A DNA stretch of 64,000 nucleotides from Physella acuta. Its lineage: Eukaryota; Mollusca; Gastropoda; Physidae. A model generated the notes under the pieces. It did no database searches. It was not told the DNA's origin and was given only the letters and a program-made list of their open reading frames with translations. The DNA lies in the NCBI RefSeq assembly GCF_028476545.1, contig NW_026731892.1, positions 576,501-640,500 of the forward strand, written 5' to 3'. The translations under genes were made by a program, and so were the position numbers. This document shows positions 47,901 through 55,733 of this stretch, piece after piece (position 1 is the first letter of the stretch; the number at the start of each line of letters is the position of its first letter).

Positions 47901-48502
47901 TTGTTTTCATTTTTCTTGTTCATACTATTGCATCTATGTAAACTTTTCATTGATTTCAACTTTTTCATTAGATTAAAAGTCTTTAACTTCACTATAGCTA
48001 TTAAAGTTTAGAAAACTAGTGGGGATAGGGGATATTTCATATAGTAGAAACCATGTAGTTTTATTTCTACGTTTTGGTCTGATGATAGGAAAATAAGTGA
48101 GAAATACTTCAAGTGATTTATTTTGTTGACATTAGTAGTTAATCTGTTCCTTCTTTGCTTTCAGCAAGTGACTCAGCATTACTAGAAGTACCAGCGGCCT
48201 CAGAGAATAGATTCCAGAGGACAGCCAGGCGCTTGTCCATCAGAGCTAGAAGATCTTCAGGCTCTAAGAGTTCCCTGTCTCCAAGCCCTACCATTGGTTC
48301 TGGCTTCATATTGCCTGAGAGTCCACAGTCTAGGAATGGCAAGAGGGTCATGAGTGCCGCCCTGCCTGTACCTGCCAACAACAACAATGATGTTGTTGAC
48401 AGTTCCAAGTCCAAAACCAGCAAGAAGGAAGCAGAAAACAGTCCAAAAACTAGGAAAGGGAAATCTCATTCAGAGAGCCCCAAGTCCAAACATAAAAAAT
48501 AA
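17841..48502 (+). CDS. RALGAPA1: Ral GTPase-activating protein subunit alpha-1 (whole gene span)
   Basis: Catalytic alpha subunit of the heterodimeric RalGAP complex, which stimulates GTP hydrolysis on RalA/RalB and is a paralogue of the TSC2/TSC1 system. I placed 45 shared coding exons (17841 to 42080; 5,989 nt, all junction phases consistent), followed by alternative terminal exons. The shortest full reading is about 2028 aa, close to the human 2036 aa. Conserved landmarks from the start: [51 protein letters not shown], the mid-region [36 protein letters not shown]-like IGLTSPECL, and the C-terminal RapGAP domain. No frame break was seen. The start ATG at 17841 follows an in-frame stop at 17817-17819. 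Confidence 0.97.
18702..18995 (-). other. Unidentified exon-like ORF on minus strand in RALGAPA1 intron 1
   Basis: The minus strand reads a good acceptor (TTTCCTTTAG) at 18996 and then 97 open codons to a stop at 18702. It starts [20 protein letters not shown] and ends [12 protein letters not shown]. Composition looks protein-like (balanced residues, Cys, Trp, mixed charged helices), unlike the surrounding AT-rich DNA. The in-frame TAG is exactly the acceptor, as expected for a true terminal exon. I do not recognise the family. It could be the last exon of a nested antisense gene, a decayed gene copy, or part of a mobile element. A LINE 3' end lies just upstream on the same strand (19076-19257). 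Confidence 0.35.
19076..19257 (-). mobile_element. LINE (non-LTR retrotransposon) 3' ORF2 fragment
   Basis: The minus strand encodes [20 protein letters not shown], then [20 protein letters not shown], ending in a stop near 19076. The W..D....GxTW..L..LxQDRxxWRxLVxxLC pattern is the typical C-terminal end of endonuclease-reverse transcriptase ORF2 proteins in several LINE clades. Only the last ~60 residues remain, so the copy is 5' truncated. Confidence 0.8.
19340..20270. repeat. 226-bp satellite, about 4 copies, in RALGAPA1 intron 1
   Basis: CAATATGGCGGAC occurs at 19561, 19786, 20012 and 20237, giving a 225-226-bp period. Each unit contains an A-run followed by TTTGAATACATTTGC, GTGGTTTATCTAGCTTATTT, GACAAAGCCTTAAATA and TTTTTTGCCATTCATAGT. 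The inner copies are nearly identical. Degenerate relatives continue to about 20480 (AATGGAGGCCGCCATGATGG). Confidence 0.92.
20860..21150. repeat. CTAG/AGATCT-rich simple-sequence region
   Basis: Many overlapping TCTAGA, CTAGATC and AGATCTAG words, plus a C run at about 21076-21092. Similar TCTAGATC-rich patches occur at about 61626-61670 and 62587-62660. No coding signal. Confidence 0.6.
21151..22631. other. RALGAPA1 intron 1, distal part
   Basis: AT-rich, nothing recognised. It ends in TGTTATTGCAG at 22631. Confidence 0.5.
22632..25011 (+). CDS. RALGAPA1: RALGAPA1 exons 2-11 (N-terminal helical region)
   Basis: Exons: 22632-22742, 23023-23072, 23195-23252, 23395-23438, 23539-23707, 23839-23960, 24071-24206, 24298-24436, 24548-24815 and 24940-25011. 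They read, among others, [93 protein letters not shown] and [14 protein letters not shown]. These align in order with residues about 35-430 of the human protein. The 24548 exon carries a Ser/Gly-rich low-complexity segment before [19 protein letters not shown]. This N-terminal alpha-helical region is thought to support subunit assembly. Confidence 0.95.
25012..27050. other. RALGAPA1 intron 11 (2.0 kb)
   Basis: AT-rich; no repeat, exon or RNA gene recognised. Short open frames inside have no family resemblance. Confidence 0.6.
27051..30289 (+). CDS. RALGAPA1: RALGAPA1 exons 12-19
   Basis: Exons: 27051-27215, 28183-28431, 28632-28705, 28796-28907, 29371-29493, 29608-29722, 29852-30031 and 30122-30289. 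Conserved pieces are [91 protein letters not shown] and [20 protein letters not shown]. The 29852 exon keeps the KSFSRGWS motif. Exons 18-19 are Ser/Thr-rich and diverged. In mammals this linker contains Akt-regulated phosphosites; their exact equivalents are not evident here. Confidence 0.94.
30290..30991. other. RALGAPA1 intron 19
   Basis: AT-rich; no feature recognised. Confidence 0.5.
30992..33083 (+). CDS. RALGAPA1: RALGAPA1 exons 20-24
   Basis: Exons: 30992-31093, 32125-32271, 32406-32573, 32671-32873 and 32985-33083. Exons 20-22 encode a low-complexity Ser/Thr-rich linker ([39 protein letters not shown]) matching human GSRSQTPSPSTLNI. Exon 23 begins the conserved mid-domain: [20 protein letters not shown], then [20 protein letters not shown]. 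Exon 24 reads [20 protein letters not shown], then [12 protein letters not shown]. The intron between exons 20 and 21 has one extra phase-compatible open segment (31250-31279) that might be an optional microexon; see that entry. Confidence 0.93.
31250..31279 (+). CDS. RALGAPA1: Possible 30-nt optional microexon of RALGAPA1
   Basis: GGAGCAG acceptor followed by 10 codons reading [10 protein letters not shown] (after the G carried from the previous exon) and an AAAG|GTAAAA donor. The phase fits insertion between exons 20 and 21 without breaking frame. The acceptor has a poor pyrimidine tract, and an alternative longer form could start near 31198. It is only a candidate. Confidence 0.2.
33572..37051 (+). 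CDS. RALGAPA1: RALGAPA1 exons 25-37 (mid to pre-catalytic region)
   Basis: Exons: 33572-33727, 33816-33947, 34097-34281, 34471-34579, 34732-34842, 35042-35113, 35285-35395, 35535-35777, 35865-36014, 36125-36178, 36369-36516, 36601-36761 and 36870-37051. Landmarks align in order with human: [120 protein letters not shown] and [20 protein letters not shown]. Exon 32 has a variable Ser-rich segment. All 13 junctions are GT-AG and in phase. Confidence 0.95.
37052..38914. other. RALGAPA1 intron 37, left part
   Basis: AT-rich; nothing recognised. The largest intron of the distal half (2.6 kb) continues through a SINE to 39675. Confidence 0.5.
38915..39095 (+). mobile_element. tRNA-derived SINE in RALGAPA1 intron 37
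   Basis: The head is tRNA-like: GGAGTGGTCTTAAGGTAGAG (box A region), then a loop and GTCTCGAGTTCAATCC (box B). The body contains TAGGGAAAATAAAGCCGGCT, which resembles the GGGAAAGTAAAGGCGGTTGG core I recall from molluscan SINEs (from memory, unverified). Orientation is the same as the host gene. It is not a tRNA gene, because no 3' acceptor stem is present. Confidence 0.78.
39676..42080 (+). CDS. RALGAPA1: RALGAPA1 exons 38-45, including RapGAP catalytic domain
   Basis: Exons: 39676-39783, 39988-40059, 40176-40299, 40408-40560, 40696-40854, 40949-41076, 41175-41290 and 41967-42080. The GAP domain spans exons 40-44 (about residues 1733-1958): [99 protein letters not shown] and [20 protein letters not shown]. 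The asparagine of LGNDE (about residue 1830) is the expected Asn thumb that completes the Ral active site, and it is intact. The 41967 exon adds a Ser-rich extension ([14 protein letters not shown]) beyond the domain and ends in phase 1 for the alternative tails. Confidence 0.96.
41291..41966. other. RALGAPA1 intron 44
   Basis: No exon or repeat was recognised. The open frame at 41531-41725 is hydrophobic AT-rich noise. Confidence 0.5.
42158..42249 (+). CDS. RALGAPA1: Possible alternative terminal exon of RALGAPA1 (candidate A)
   Basis: Strong acceptor CACTCTCCACAG only 77 bp after the 42080 donor. It continues the phase-1 G as [20 protein letters not shown], then a short tail and TGA at 42247. 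A 77-bp intron would be the shortest in the gene. The tail is short and hydrophobic, unlike the other C-termini, so it may be unused. Confidence 0.3.
43531..43637 (+). CDS. RALGAPA1: Possible alternative terminal exon of RALGAPA1 (candidate B)
   Basis: After a long pyrimidine-rich stretch and GTGTGAAG, the phase-1 frame stays open for 35 codons ([20 protein letters not shown] and on) to TAG at 43635-43637. The acceptor AAG is suboptimal. The phase fits the 42080 donor. It is a candidate only. Confidence 0.25.
44012..44109 (+). CDS. RALGAPA1: RALGAPA1 terminal exon, short-tail isoform
   Basis: Acceptor CAATTATCTAG. Joined to the 42080 donor (phase 1) it reads [32 protein letters not shown], stop at 44107. 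The total protein would be about 2028 aa, closest to the human length of 2036. An AATAAA hexamer at 44397-44402 could end this transcript. The residues [12 protein letters not shown] contain a possible basophilic kinase site (inference). Confidence 0.7.
44397..44402 (+). terminator. Candidate polyadenylation signal AATAAA (short isoform)
   Basis: AATAAA about 290 bp after the TAG at 44107. The position is suitable for the short-tail transcript. AT-rich context makes chance occurrence possible. Confidence 0.4.
45362..45615. repeat. Short minisatellite before the 24-nt microexon
   Basis: Units such as CTCATATACTGATCTATTAC and TGTAGCCTGTTTTCTACTTA recur with periods of about 32 and 64 bp, ending a few bases before the TTGACTTGCAG acceptor at 45620. 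The array is directly adjacent to an optional exon and may influence its recognition. Confidence 0.8.
45621..45644 (+). CDS. RALGAPA1: RALGAPA1 24-nt optional microexon
   Basis: Acceptor TTGACTTGCAG and donor GTTG|GTATGT flank GAAAACTCCGCCTCCCCAGT plus GTTG. In the phase set by the 42080 donor it reads GKLRLPSV and leaves phase 1 again. It can therefore join the 46398 or 48165 exon without a frame change. It is GC-richer than the surrounding intron. Confidence 0.6.
46398..46615 (+). CDS. RALGAPA1: RALGAPA1 alternative terminal exon, basic/Pro-rich tail
   Basis: Acceptor CTTCTCCACAG. In phase 1 it reads [20 protein letters not shown], then a Pro/His/Lys-rich tail ([31 protein letters not shown]) to TAG at 46613. 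With the 24-nt microexon the predicted protein is about 2076 aa. AATAAA lies at 46925-46930. The tail is basic and looks disordered. Expression evidence would settle its use. Confidence 0.6.
46925..46930 (+). terminator. Candidate polyadenylation signal AATAAA (46398 isoform)
   Basis: AATAAA about 310 bp after the TAG at 46613, at a plausible distance for a short 3' UTR. Confidence 0.35.
46931..48164. other. RALGAPA1 distal intron
   Basis: AT-rich intron between two alternative last exons. No further exon was recognised. It ends at the CTTTGCTTTCAG acceptor. Confidence 0.5.
48165..48502 (+). CDS. RALGAPA1: RALGAPA1 distal terminal exon, long Ser/Lys-rich tail
   Basis: Phase-1 continuation [20 protein letters not shown], then [20 protein letters not shown], and a highly basic Ser/Lys/Asn tail ending [10 protein letters not shown], with TAA at 48500. 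Joined directly to the 42080 exon it gives about 2108 aa. RRLS and RRSS are PKA-type (RRxS) motifs, and several SP pairs follow, so regulated phosphorylation is plausible but inferred. This is the most protein-like and GC-rich of the alternative tails. Confidence 0.75.
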
Positions 48503-48740
48503 TTGGAGGATCAGTGCCTACAGTGTGTATATATACATTCTTAAATTATTAAGCAATTATTTGGTTTAATGACATTGTCAATTATTTCTTGGAATATGTA
48601 TTTTATATAACACATATCCTGTGCAGAACAACCAGTTTTCTTTGGTGAATACATTTTTTTAAGTTTGTTATTGTTTAATAATTACAAAGTTTTGTAAAAA
48701 CAAAGAATTTTTGTTTTTTTTATAATGAATAAATAAACAT
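48503..48740 (+). other. RALGAPA1: RALGAPA1 3' UTR with overlapping AATAAA signals
   Basis: AT-rich sequence after the TAA at 48500. Two overlapping AATAAA hexamers (48728-48733 and 48732-48737) make a likely polyadenylation site. Confidence 0.55.
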
Positions 48741-50159
48741 GAAAATTAAATGCAAAGTATTCACCAAAGTACAGATAATCAAGTTTTACTTTAAAAAACA
48801 GGGGATATTGGGCTAGTAGTACATACCCATTAGTGAAGTTAAAGAGAGCATTAGATTTGTACAGTATAAATTACAAGCAATACTCAAAGACCATGTATAT
48901 TTTACTTTAAATACTGCAGCTGCATTTTAAATGTTTTAACATTTTAGAAAACAGCAATATACATTGTATCAGTGAATTGTTCATTTCTACTGATTAGTAT
49001 ATACATGAGTCTGTCAACTTGGTAAGTTTACTTTGTAAAATATTTTAGTTAGAGCCTCCACCAGGATATGAGTGGCATCTCTTAGAACATTGCTATTTAA
49101 AGCTCTGCTTGTGTTTATTTCAATAGTGAATATCATTATAGAATCTGACCCATGGTCTATTAGCTATGGCTAATTTACTGCAGACTGGGTCACTTTGGAT
49201 TTACCTAACATCTTTTGGACCAACATTTTTTCTCAAGCAGTTTTTATATATTTTTTTACCCAATTGTTGTAGCCAGAGTTTTTCTAAAGAAGAGAATCCA
49301 TTGTTTTTAAAAGTACACAGCAGGTCAGTTCAGTGATGACAGGGAGAAACTATCTTGTCTAATTTTACAAGACACTATAGATAACTTAGGCTGAAACAAA
49401 CATTTGTGAAGCTGTCAAAAAAGTATTTGCTCCTACTCCCTGTTCATAACTTTTAGAGGTGCAAAATGACTAGATCCTGGTGAAGGTTCACATTTTGTTA
49501 ACTAGTGATGTATTCTATTTTTTTATTTATAAACTAGTTATTGTTTGGTTTATGATTTATATGTAACCTTTTTAAACCAGAGCTAGCTATGTATTATATC
49601 AAGTCATGGCCGTATATGGAAGTGCAATGAATAGTACACTCAGGTAGATATTTATAGATATTATTTGTTGAGTTTTCTGGCTACTCCCTACCTCAGTGGT
49701 AGCAGTTTTTGTTCTACTGACATGGACTCATTGGATGTGATGCTCTAGATTTTACTTTATCAAGTACATTTAAACCCATGGCTATTGTTAATATAATAGG
49801 GTTTAGAAATAAGCTTTACACATTTTTCTAATGCTGTGAATCTTAGTAACTTTTGTTATGGGAGGAAGTCATGGGCTTATTAGGCAAATATCTTCATGTT
49901 ATGTAATGTCTCAACTTGTTTTTTTAGTTGATGATGTAAATGGAATGAATTAGTGAACTACACTCTGAGATTTGGCTCATACAGAAATAGAACATCAATT
50001 GAAAGGGAAAAAATGGAACATTTTATATTTACAATTTCAGGGTCCAAATCAACTAATTTTTTTTCATTTCAATTGTAAATAGTTTCTTGGGCATTGCATT
50101 TTCTTTTTTGGAACTGTTTAACATTCGCCAAGCTGATTAATTTTGATCTGTCATAGGCA
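48741..50159. other. Intergenic, nothing recognised
   Basis: No supported gene or repeat. Confidence 0.4.
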
Positions 50160-50325
50160 GTGTTGATGGTCAACTTAGTTGGTCATGGAATGGACATAGT
50201 GGATGGCCAACCTAGGTTGGTTGTGGACATCGTGGATGGTCAACCTGGGTTGGTGATGGACATCGTGGATGGTCAACCTGGGTTGGTCATGGATATTGTG
50301 GATTGTCAACCTGGTTGGTAGTGCT
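50160..50325. repeat. 33-bp minisatellite, about 5 copies
   Basis: Units of about 33 bp built of GTGGATGGTCAACCTGGGTT and GGTNATGGACATC, with decayed edges. Confidence 0.85.
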
Positions 50326-51344
50326 AACCTTTGAAGATGATAGTGAAATTGACAGCTATGTTGTAGTTGAAAGTCTTGTTAGTTAACATTTCAGTTGCTC
50401 ACCATCTAATTTAAACATGGGAATTAGTTTGCTTGACCGCATCACATGGGTTGGTTATAAATTAACCAATAGAGCATTTACTTTGAATATATATTCGCTT
50501 GTACTTGAATCTAGTGTAGCCGAAATCATGAGTGCTTGTATATTTAGTGTGGATGATCTATTTATTTTGATCTTGGTATGGAGCAGGTTGTGTTGTACAT
50601 TGTTTTGTTGTTGAGTGTATCAACTCCAAATACTGTGGTCATCTTTGTATTATATCAAACTCTATATGATCAATATTGTATTATATCAAACTATACGATC
50701 AATATGGCTGCTGTTGATTAAGCAGGAATTGGGTGAATTATTTATCTACCAATAAACAAGTGTTCATCCTCTTCACAATCTTTGCTCTTGTGGTTTCTGT
50801 TAGATGACTAGTAGTAGGAGCTTATGTATTTACATTGAAGTAAAACAAATGTTTAAATAACATTCCTTTATTGAAGCTGGATGAGGCATGAACAAAATTG
50901 AGTTATCATCTTCTTTCACATAATGGACATTGACCAGCCTCTAGTATCTATTGACCAGCCCACCCACTTCTCTACAATATCCACTGGATGCCTGAGGTAG
51001 TGGCATCTGATAGGTGGGAGAGTTGGAGTCCGAATGGTGGGAAGGGAGGGGATGTTGGATTCAAAATGATGTGGCTGGTAAAGAGTAAATGTGTAGTAGG
51101 TAACGTGTGCTATTAATATCAACCCATTAAAACCTATATTAAAATTTAGACCAAGTATGATACATGTCCGAATCCCAATTAAAACCAGTTTTACTGGTAG
51201 AACGTTTGGCAAAAAATATTAAACTCGGTCATGTCATCCCTAATTAATGTTTTGAATGTGTCTCCACTAATGAGATAATTATTTTCTAGCAGTTATCTCC
51301 CCTCGTCACCATGTTTATTTTTATCATGTAAAAACATGACATCG
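50326..51344. other. Intergenic, nothing recognised
   Basis: Open frames here (50417-50614 +, 50916-51212 -) lack family resemblance or splice-supported continuation. Confidence 0.4.
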
Positions 51345-51715
51345 AAGTTATCAGAAGGTCAGCCTGCAAGAGTTAAAAACACGGTTACGTAATCAGAAGG
51401 TCAGCCCGCAAGAGTTAAAAACACGGTGACGTAATCAGGTCAACCCGCAAGAGTTAAAAACACGGTGGCGTAGTAATCAGAAGGTCAGCCTGCAAGAGTT
51501 AAAAACACGGTGACGTAATCAGAAGGTCAGCCTGCAAGAGTTAAAAACACGGTGACGTAATCAGAAGGTCAGCCCGCAAGAGTTAAAAACACGGTGACGT
51601 AATCAGGTCAACCCGCAAGAGTTAAAAACACGGTGGCGTAGTAATCAGAAGGTCAGCCTGCAAGAGTTAAAAACACGTAATCAGGTCAGTCTGCAAGAGT
51701 TAAAAACACATTTTA
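51345..51715. repeat. About 40-bp minisatellite with TGACGTAA in many units
   Basis: About 9 units of GTCAGCCYGCAAGAGTTAAA plus AACACGGTGACGTAATCAG, with or without an AAG spacer. Several units carry TGACGTAA, a CREB/ATF-type core. Three-unit blocks recur (the shorter AATCAGGTCAACCCGC variant appears at about 51436 and about 51602), showing block duplication. Confidence 0.9.
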
Positions 51716-52139
51716 GAATTTTAGTTCTCAGAGACCTGCGAGAGATTAAGCGTCATTTCATTAATGGCATGAATTTGTCAGCCTGCAATTAGTGCAATAT
51801 TTGTGTCCCACCACTCCCTGTATGTCTATGTCCGTGTGTACAGTGACTGACCATTCCCCCTATACTGGTGTTTTATGTCTATATGTAATAACAATAAATG
51901 TCAGCTAGTGAATCCTTTCACGTTTTTAAATAGGCCAACATCTCAAATTAATATACCCGGGCTAACAGACCCTCCTGACTTTCTTTAAGCATGGAGTTAT
52001 ATAGTTTTATAAGTGTCGCCCCCCGGAAAATGTAATCCCTCTCTCACCTGATGTTCTTATTTCCTTTAAGTCCTCCCACCCCCCTCCCCCACCGACACAA
52101 ATGTGTAATATGATTACATAGCGCCGACCCCTCCATTGT
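51716..52139. other. Intergenic, nothing recognised
   Basis: Mixed composition; no feature supported. Confidence 0.35.
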
Positions 52140-52430
52140 TTCCCCTTTCTACCAGGTAAACACACAGGTAGGGGCAGACAAGTGATTGGCTTCGATCCGC
52201 CAGGTTCTCACCGCCAGGTAAGAGCGCTACGTTACCAGACACGGAACAGACAACCGGCCCGCTTGCTCTACTCTACCTGCACATCATAGGGGACCCAAAC
52301 ATTAGCAGGGACCCAACAATATCAGGGACCTCCCGGACATAATACCAAGGACCACCCGGACATTTTACCAGGGACCCGAACTCAAGAAAATTAACCAAAT
52401 CCCGATCTCTGCATGACAGGTATTTTAATT
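52140..52430 (+). other. GC-richer island, possible 5' UTR exon or promoter
   Basis: Locally GC-rich sequence ending in GCATGACAG|GTATTT (near 52421), which could be a non-coding first-exon donor for the Tctex1 gene, whose coding exon is preceded by an acceptor at 55733. No protein frame is apparent. This is a weak inference from composition and one donor-like site. Confidence 0.2.
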
Positions 52431-52510
52431 ATCAATTATTTCCTTTTTAAAATCATACTATAGGTTTTGTTTTATTAAAACTCAGTTACTAGAACTTTAC
52501 CTACATTTTT

Positions 52511-54119
52511 TACTTTCTCGTATACTGAGTATAGAGAAAGTATTGTAATCGTGCACAAAAATCACATGAAATTTTGACAGTTTCCACCGTTTTACTTCTC
52601 AGTACTTCATCATAAACGGAGTGTAGCGGACTTATTTTAATCGGGCAAAAATTCTAAATCCAGATTTATTAAAAATTTCGGCGTTTTACGCGTAATCGAG
52701 TCGGAAAAACTGGACTTTGCAATTCTGTCCGTGTGTGTGAATGTGTCTGTAAACACGATAACTTGAGTACCGTTGCAGCTATGTTGATGAAATTTCATAA
52801 TTAAGTATAATATCAAATTTGTAGATACGTATCAACTTTTCAGCGATTTCCGGTAACCGGAAGTGGAACTTTTTCTACTTTCAATTTTTCGAAAGCCTAT
52901 AACTTGAGTACTATTTCACATAGATACATGAATTTTCACATATAAGTAAAAGATCTAATTCTCTACGTTCTTTCAAATTTTGAGTAACTGCCGTTGACCG
53001 GAAGTAGTAATTTAGGCTATTTCCGATTTCTCAAAAAACGCATGTTAATTTATAAAGTACTAATAATATCCCGCACTATTATGCATATTTTGTTTGGCGT
53101 TCACTTAGTGTGCAATTCTTTTTTCTACGAGATTCTACTCTATTATAAAAAGTTTAAGTAATAAAAAATGGATTAAATATCATGTCCTTATCACGAGGTG
53201 CCATCCCCCGTAGTGTTATATATTAATATAAGAATATTCGAGAAAGTTTAGGGGAGACCACTCCCGCTTTATTTATTTTTGTTTTTGGATAGGCGCACTT
53301 TTAGTTTTTCAAAAGCCTATAAACTGAGTACTGTTTCAGATAGATAACGAAACTTCACATATAAATAATTTTGAGTAATTTCCGTTGACCGGAAGTAGTT
53401 ATTTACGCTGTTTCCGATTTCTCAAAAAATAAACTGGTAGTGATCTCCCCTAAACTTTCTCGAATATTCTTATATAAAACAACAGGGGATGGTAACTGGG
53501 GATATAGTTATGATTTTTAATCCATTTTAAATACTGAAACTTTTAAAAATAGAATAGAATCTCAGTAAAAAACAATTGCGCACCAAGCGAACGCCTAATA
53601 AAGGTGTGTATAATGGTGCGCAATAGTATTAGTACTTTAAAAATTAACATTAGTTTTTTGAGAAATCGGAAGTAGCGTAAATTACTACTTCCAGTCAACG
53701 GAAATTACTCAAAATTTAACAGAAGGTAGAGAATTAGATCTTTTACTTACATGTGAAATTTCATTTATCTATCTGAAATAGTACTCAAGTTATAGGCTTT
53801 TGAAAAATTCAAAGTAGAAAAAGTACCACTTCCGGTTGTCGGAAATCGCTCAAAAGTTGATACGGATCTACGATTTTAATATAATACTTATATATGAAAT
53901 TTCATCAACCTAGCTGTAACGGTACTCAAGTTATCGTGTTTACACACGGACAGACACACACACAGACAGACACACACACACACAGACATACGGACAAGAT
54001 TGCAAAATTATGTTTTTCCGTATCAGTGAGGTGTAAAACGTCGAGATTTGTAAAAATCTCGATTTTTTTTTTTGCACGATTACAATACTTTCTCTATACT
54101 ACGTATATACGAGAAAGTA
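52511..54119. mobile_element. 1.6-kb foldback element with long inverted arms
   Basis: The left end is TACTTTCTCGTATAC, then GTATAGAGAAAGTATTGTAA and TCGTGCA. The right end is the reverse complement: TGCACGATTACAATACTTTC, TCTATACT, ending ACGAGAAAGTA. The left arm (about 52511-53220) is matched in order by the reverse-complemented right arm (about 53500-54119). An inner inverted pair (AGAATATTCGAGAAAGTTTA at about 53230 and its complement at about 53450) encloses a third partial copy. No transposase frame was seen. The palindrome TTCCGGTAACCGGAA is at 52848-52862, and further ACCGGAAGT sites recur. The open frame at 53894-54148 is repeat translation. Confidence 0.88.
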
Positions 54120-55084
54120 AAAAGGAAAGTGAATTTATAAAGTACTGATAATATTCCGCACTACTATACACATATTGTTTGCCATTCACTCCCGGTTTAT
54201 TTTAAACATCAATTTCTTTCTAAAATATTTCCTAAGGTCGGTTGACATTGAGTATATTAATTTCTATTAACAATTTACAAATAATCTCATAGAGATCGCA
54301 AAATAACAGCTACCGTTTGGTTTTAAACATGACTTTTTCAAATGCACTAGTGTGTTTCGTCATACCATCTGACACCTCACCCCCCCCCCCCCCCCCCCCC
54401 ACTTCCCCAACCTTACCCTGAGCCTCCCACGCGCCACTCATCATACACTCTCCCTGGGTCGTGTGACCTCTGAACTAAATCTAAATGCTTGCGGCTAGCC
54501 AGAAGTTACAGAAAATAATTTCACAGTGAAGAGAAATTAATTCTTGAGAGTTATATCGTCCATCGTTTTTATTCAGCTAACCGCGGGTAAGTTATCAATC
54601 TAGCTGTCCCATAATCTCCTATAAATCAAATTGCCTTTTGTTTTTCTACACCTGTTTATCCCCCTTTGTTGTATCGACTCCAGTTATACCCCTTTGGTAT
54701 TTCATCACATACCAATGCCGTCTGAAGCTGTCTCGCTATTGACCGAAACCCACCGATGTCAAGGCTAGATTCGCCATGAAAACTTCTCGCCTAGAGCCGA
54801 GGTTTTCTTGAATGCTCGTTAATTGGTTCAAGCCCCGTCAAGCACTGGGCCATAAATAAAGCCCAACAGCCTTCAGACGGACGTAACCCTGATATTTACT
54901 GCTGGAACTGTCAGGGAGTTTTTATCAAGAGATTCGGTACCCTTGTGTTCAATAAACCCGAAAACAACCAGCCCTCCCCACCCCACAAAACTTGTTTACA
55001 ATCCCATGATGCAGCCCGACGTCGGTTTGAGTGCTTGTGGGTTAAGTTTTAGATTCTCAGACTTACTTGCAATGTCGTCACATT
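54120..55084. other. Intergenic; trailing foldback-like segment and poly-C run
   Basis: At 54128-54190 lies TTATAAAGTACTGATAATAT followed by a CGCACTACTATACACATATT segment, which repeats a module also found at about 53056 and about 61906, so it is part of the same family. A C run is at about 54381-54401. The remainder is unremarkable. Confidence 0.5.
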
Positions 55085-55510
55085 TTCCCTAACTCCGACA
55101 TTCAACTAAAAACGTCACTAATTGACTTGTATCCGCACATTTGACTAAAGACGTCACTGGTTGACCTGTATCCGCACATTTAACTAAAGACGTCACTGGT
55201 TGACCTGTATCCGCACATTTAACTAAAGACGTCACTGGTTGACCTGTATCCGCACATTCAACTAAAAACGTCACTAATTGACTTGTATCCGCACATTTGA
55301 CTAAAGACGTCACTGGTTGATCTGTATCCGCACATTTGACTATATTTAACTATATACGCTACTAATTGACTTGTATCCTTCCTTTAACTAAAGACGTCAC
55401 TAATTGACCTGTATCCTCTCATTTAACAATAGACGTCACTCACTAATTGACCGCACAATGTGCCCGCATAAAAGACGTCACTAATTGACTTGTGTCCGCA
55501 CATTCAGCTA
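55085..55510. repeat. 39-bp minisatellite with GACGTCAC in most units
   Basis: About 10 units of AAAGACGTCACTGGTTGACC and TGTATCCGCACATTTAACT, decaying towards the right edge. Each unit carries GACGTCAC or AACGTCAC, a 7-of-8 match to the CRE palindrome TGACGTCA. The array ends about 320 bp upstream of the Tctex1-family start codon. The 13-residue-periodic minus-strand open frame is an artefact of the repeat. Confidence 0.92.
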
Positions 55511-55733
55511 TCTCAACAAAATTTTACCATACGAAACATTTGTTTTGAAACATAATAGCAGAGGTTCCCTCCCCTGTTTACTGTCATTAAAAAACTCAAC
55601 TCCCATAACATTACGGTCACGTAGCGAGAAGGCACGTAGTCAAGTTGACTTTGTCATTTAATACCTTTTCACTACTTGCTGGCTTTGGCGAAGTTGGTCA
55701 TGTGACATTTAGATTCTACTTGTGTTATTTCAG

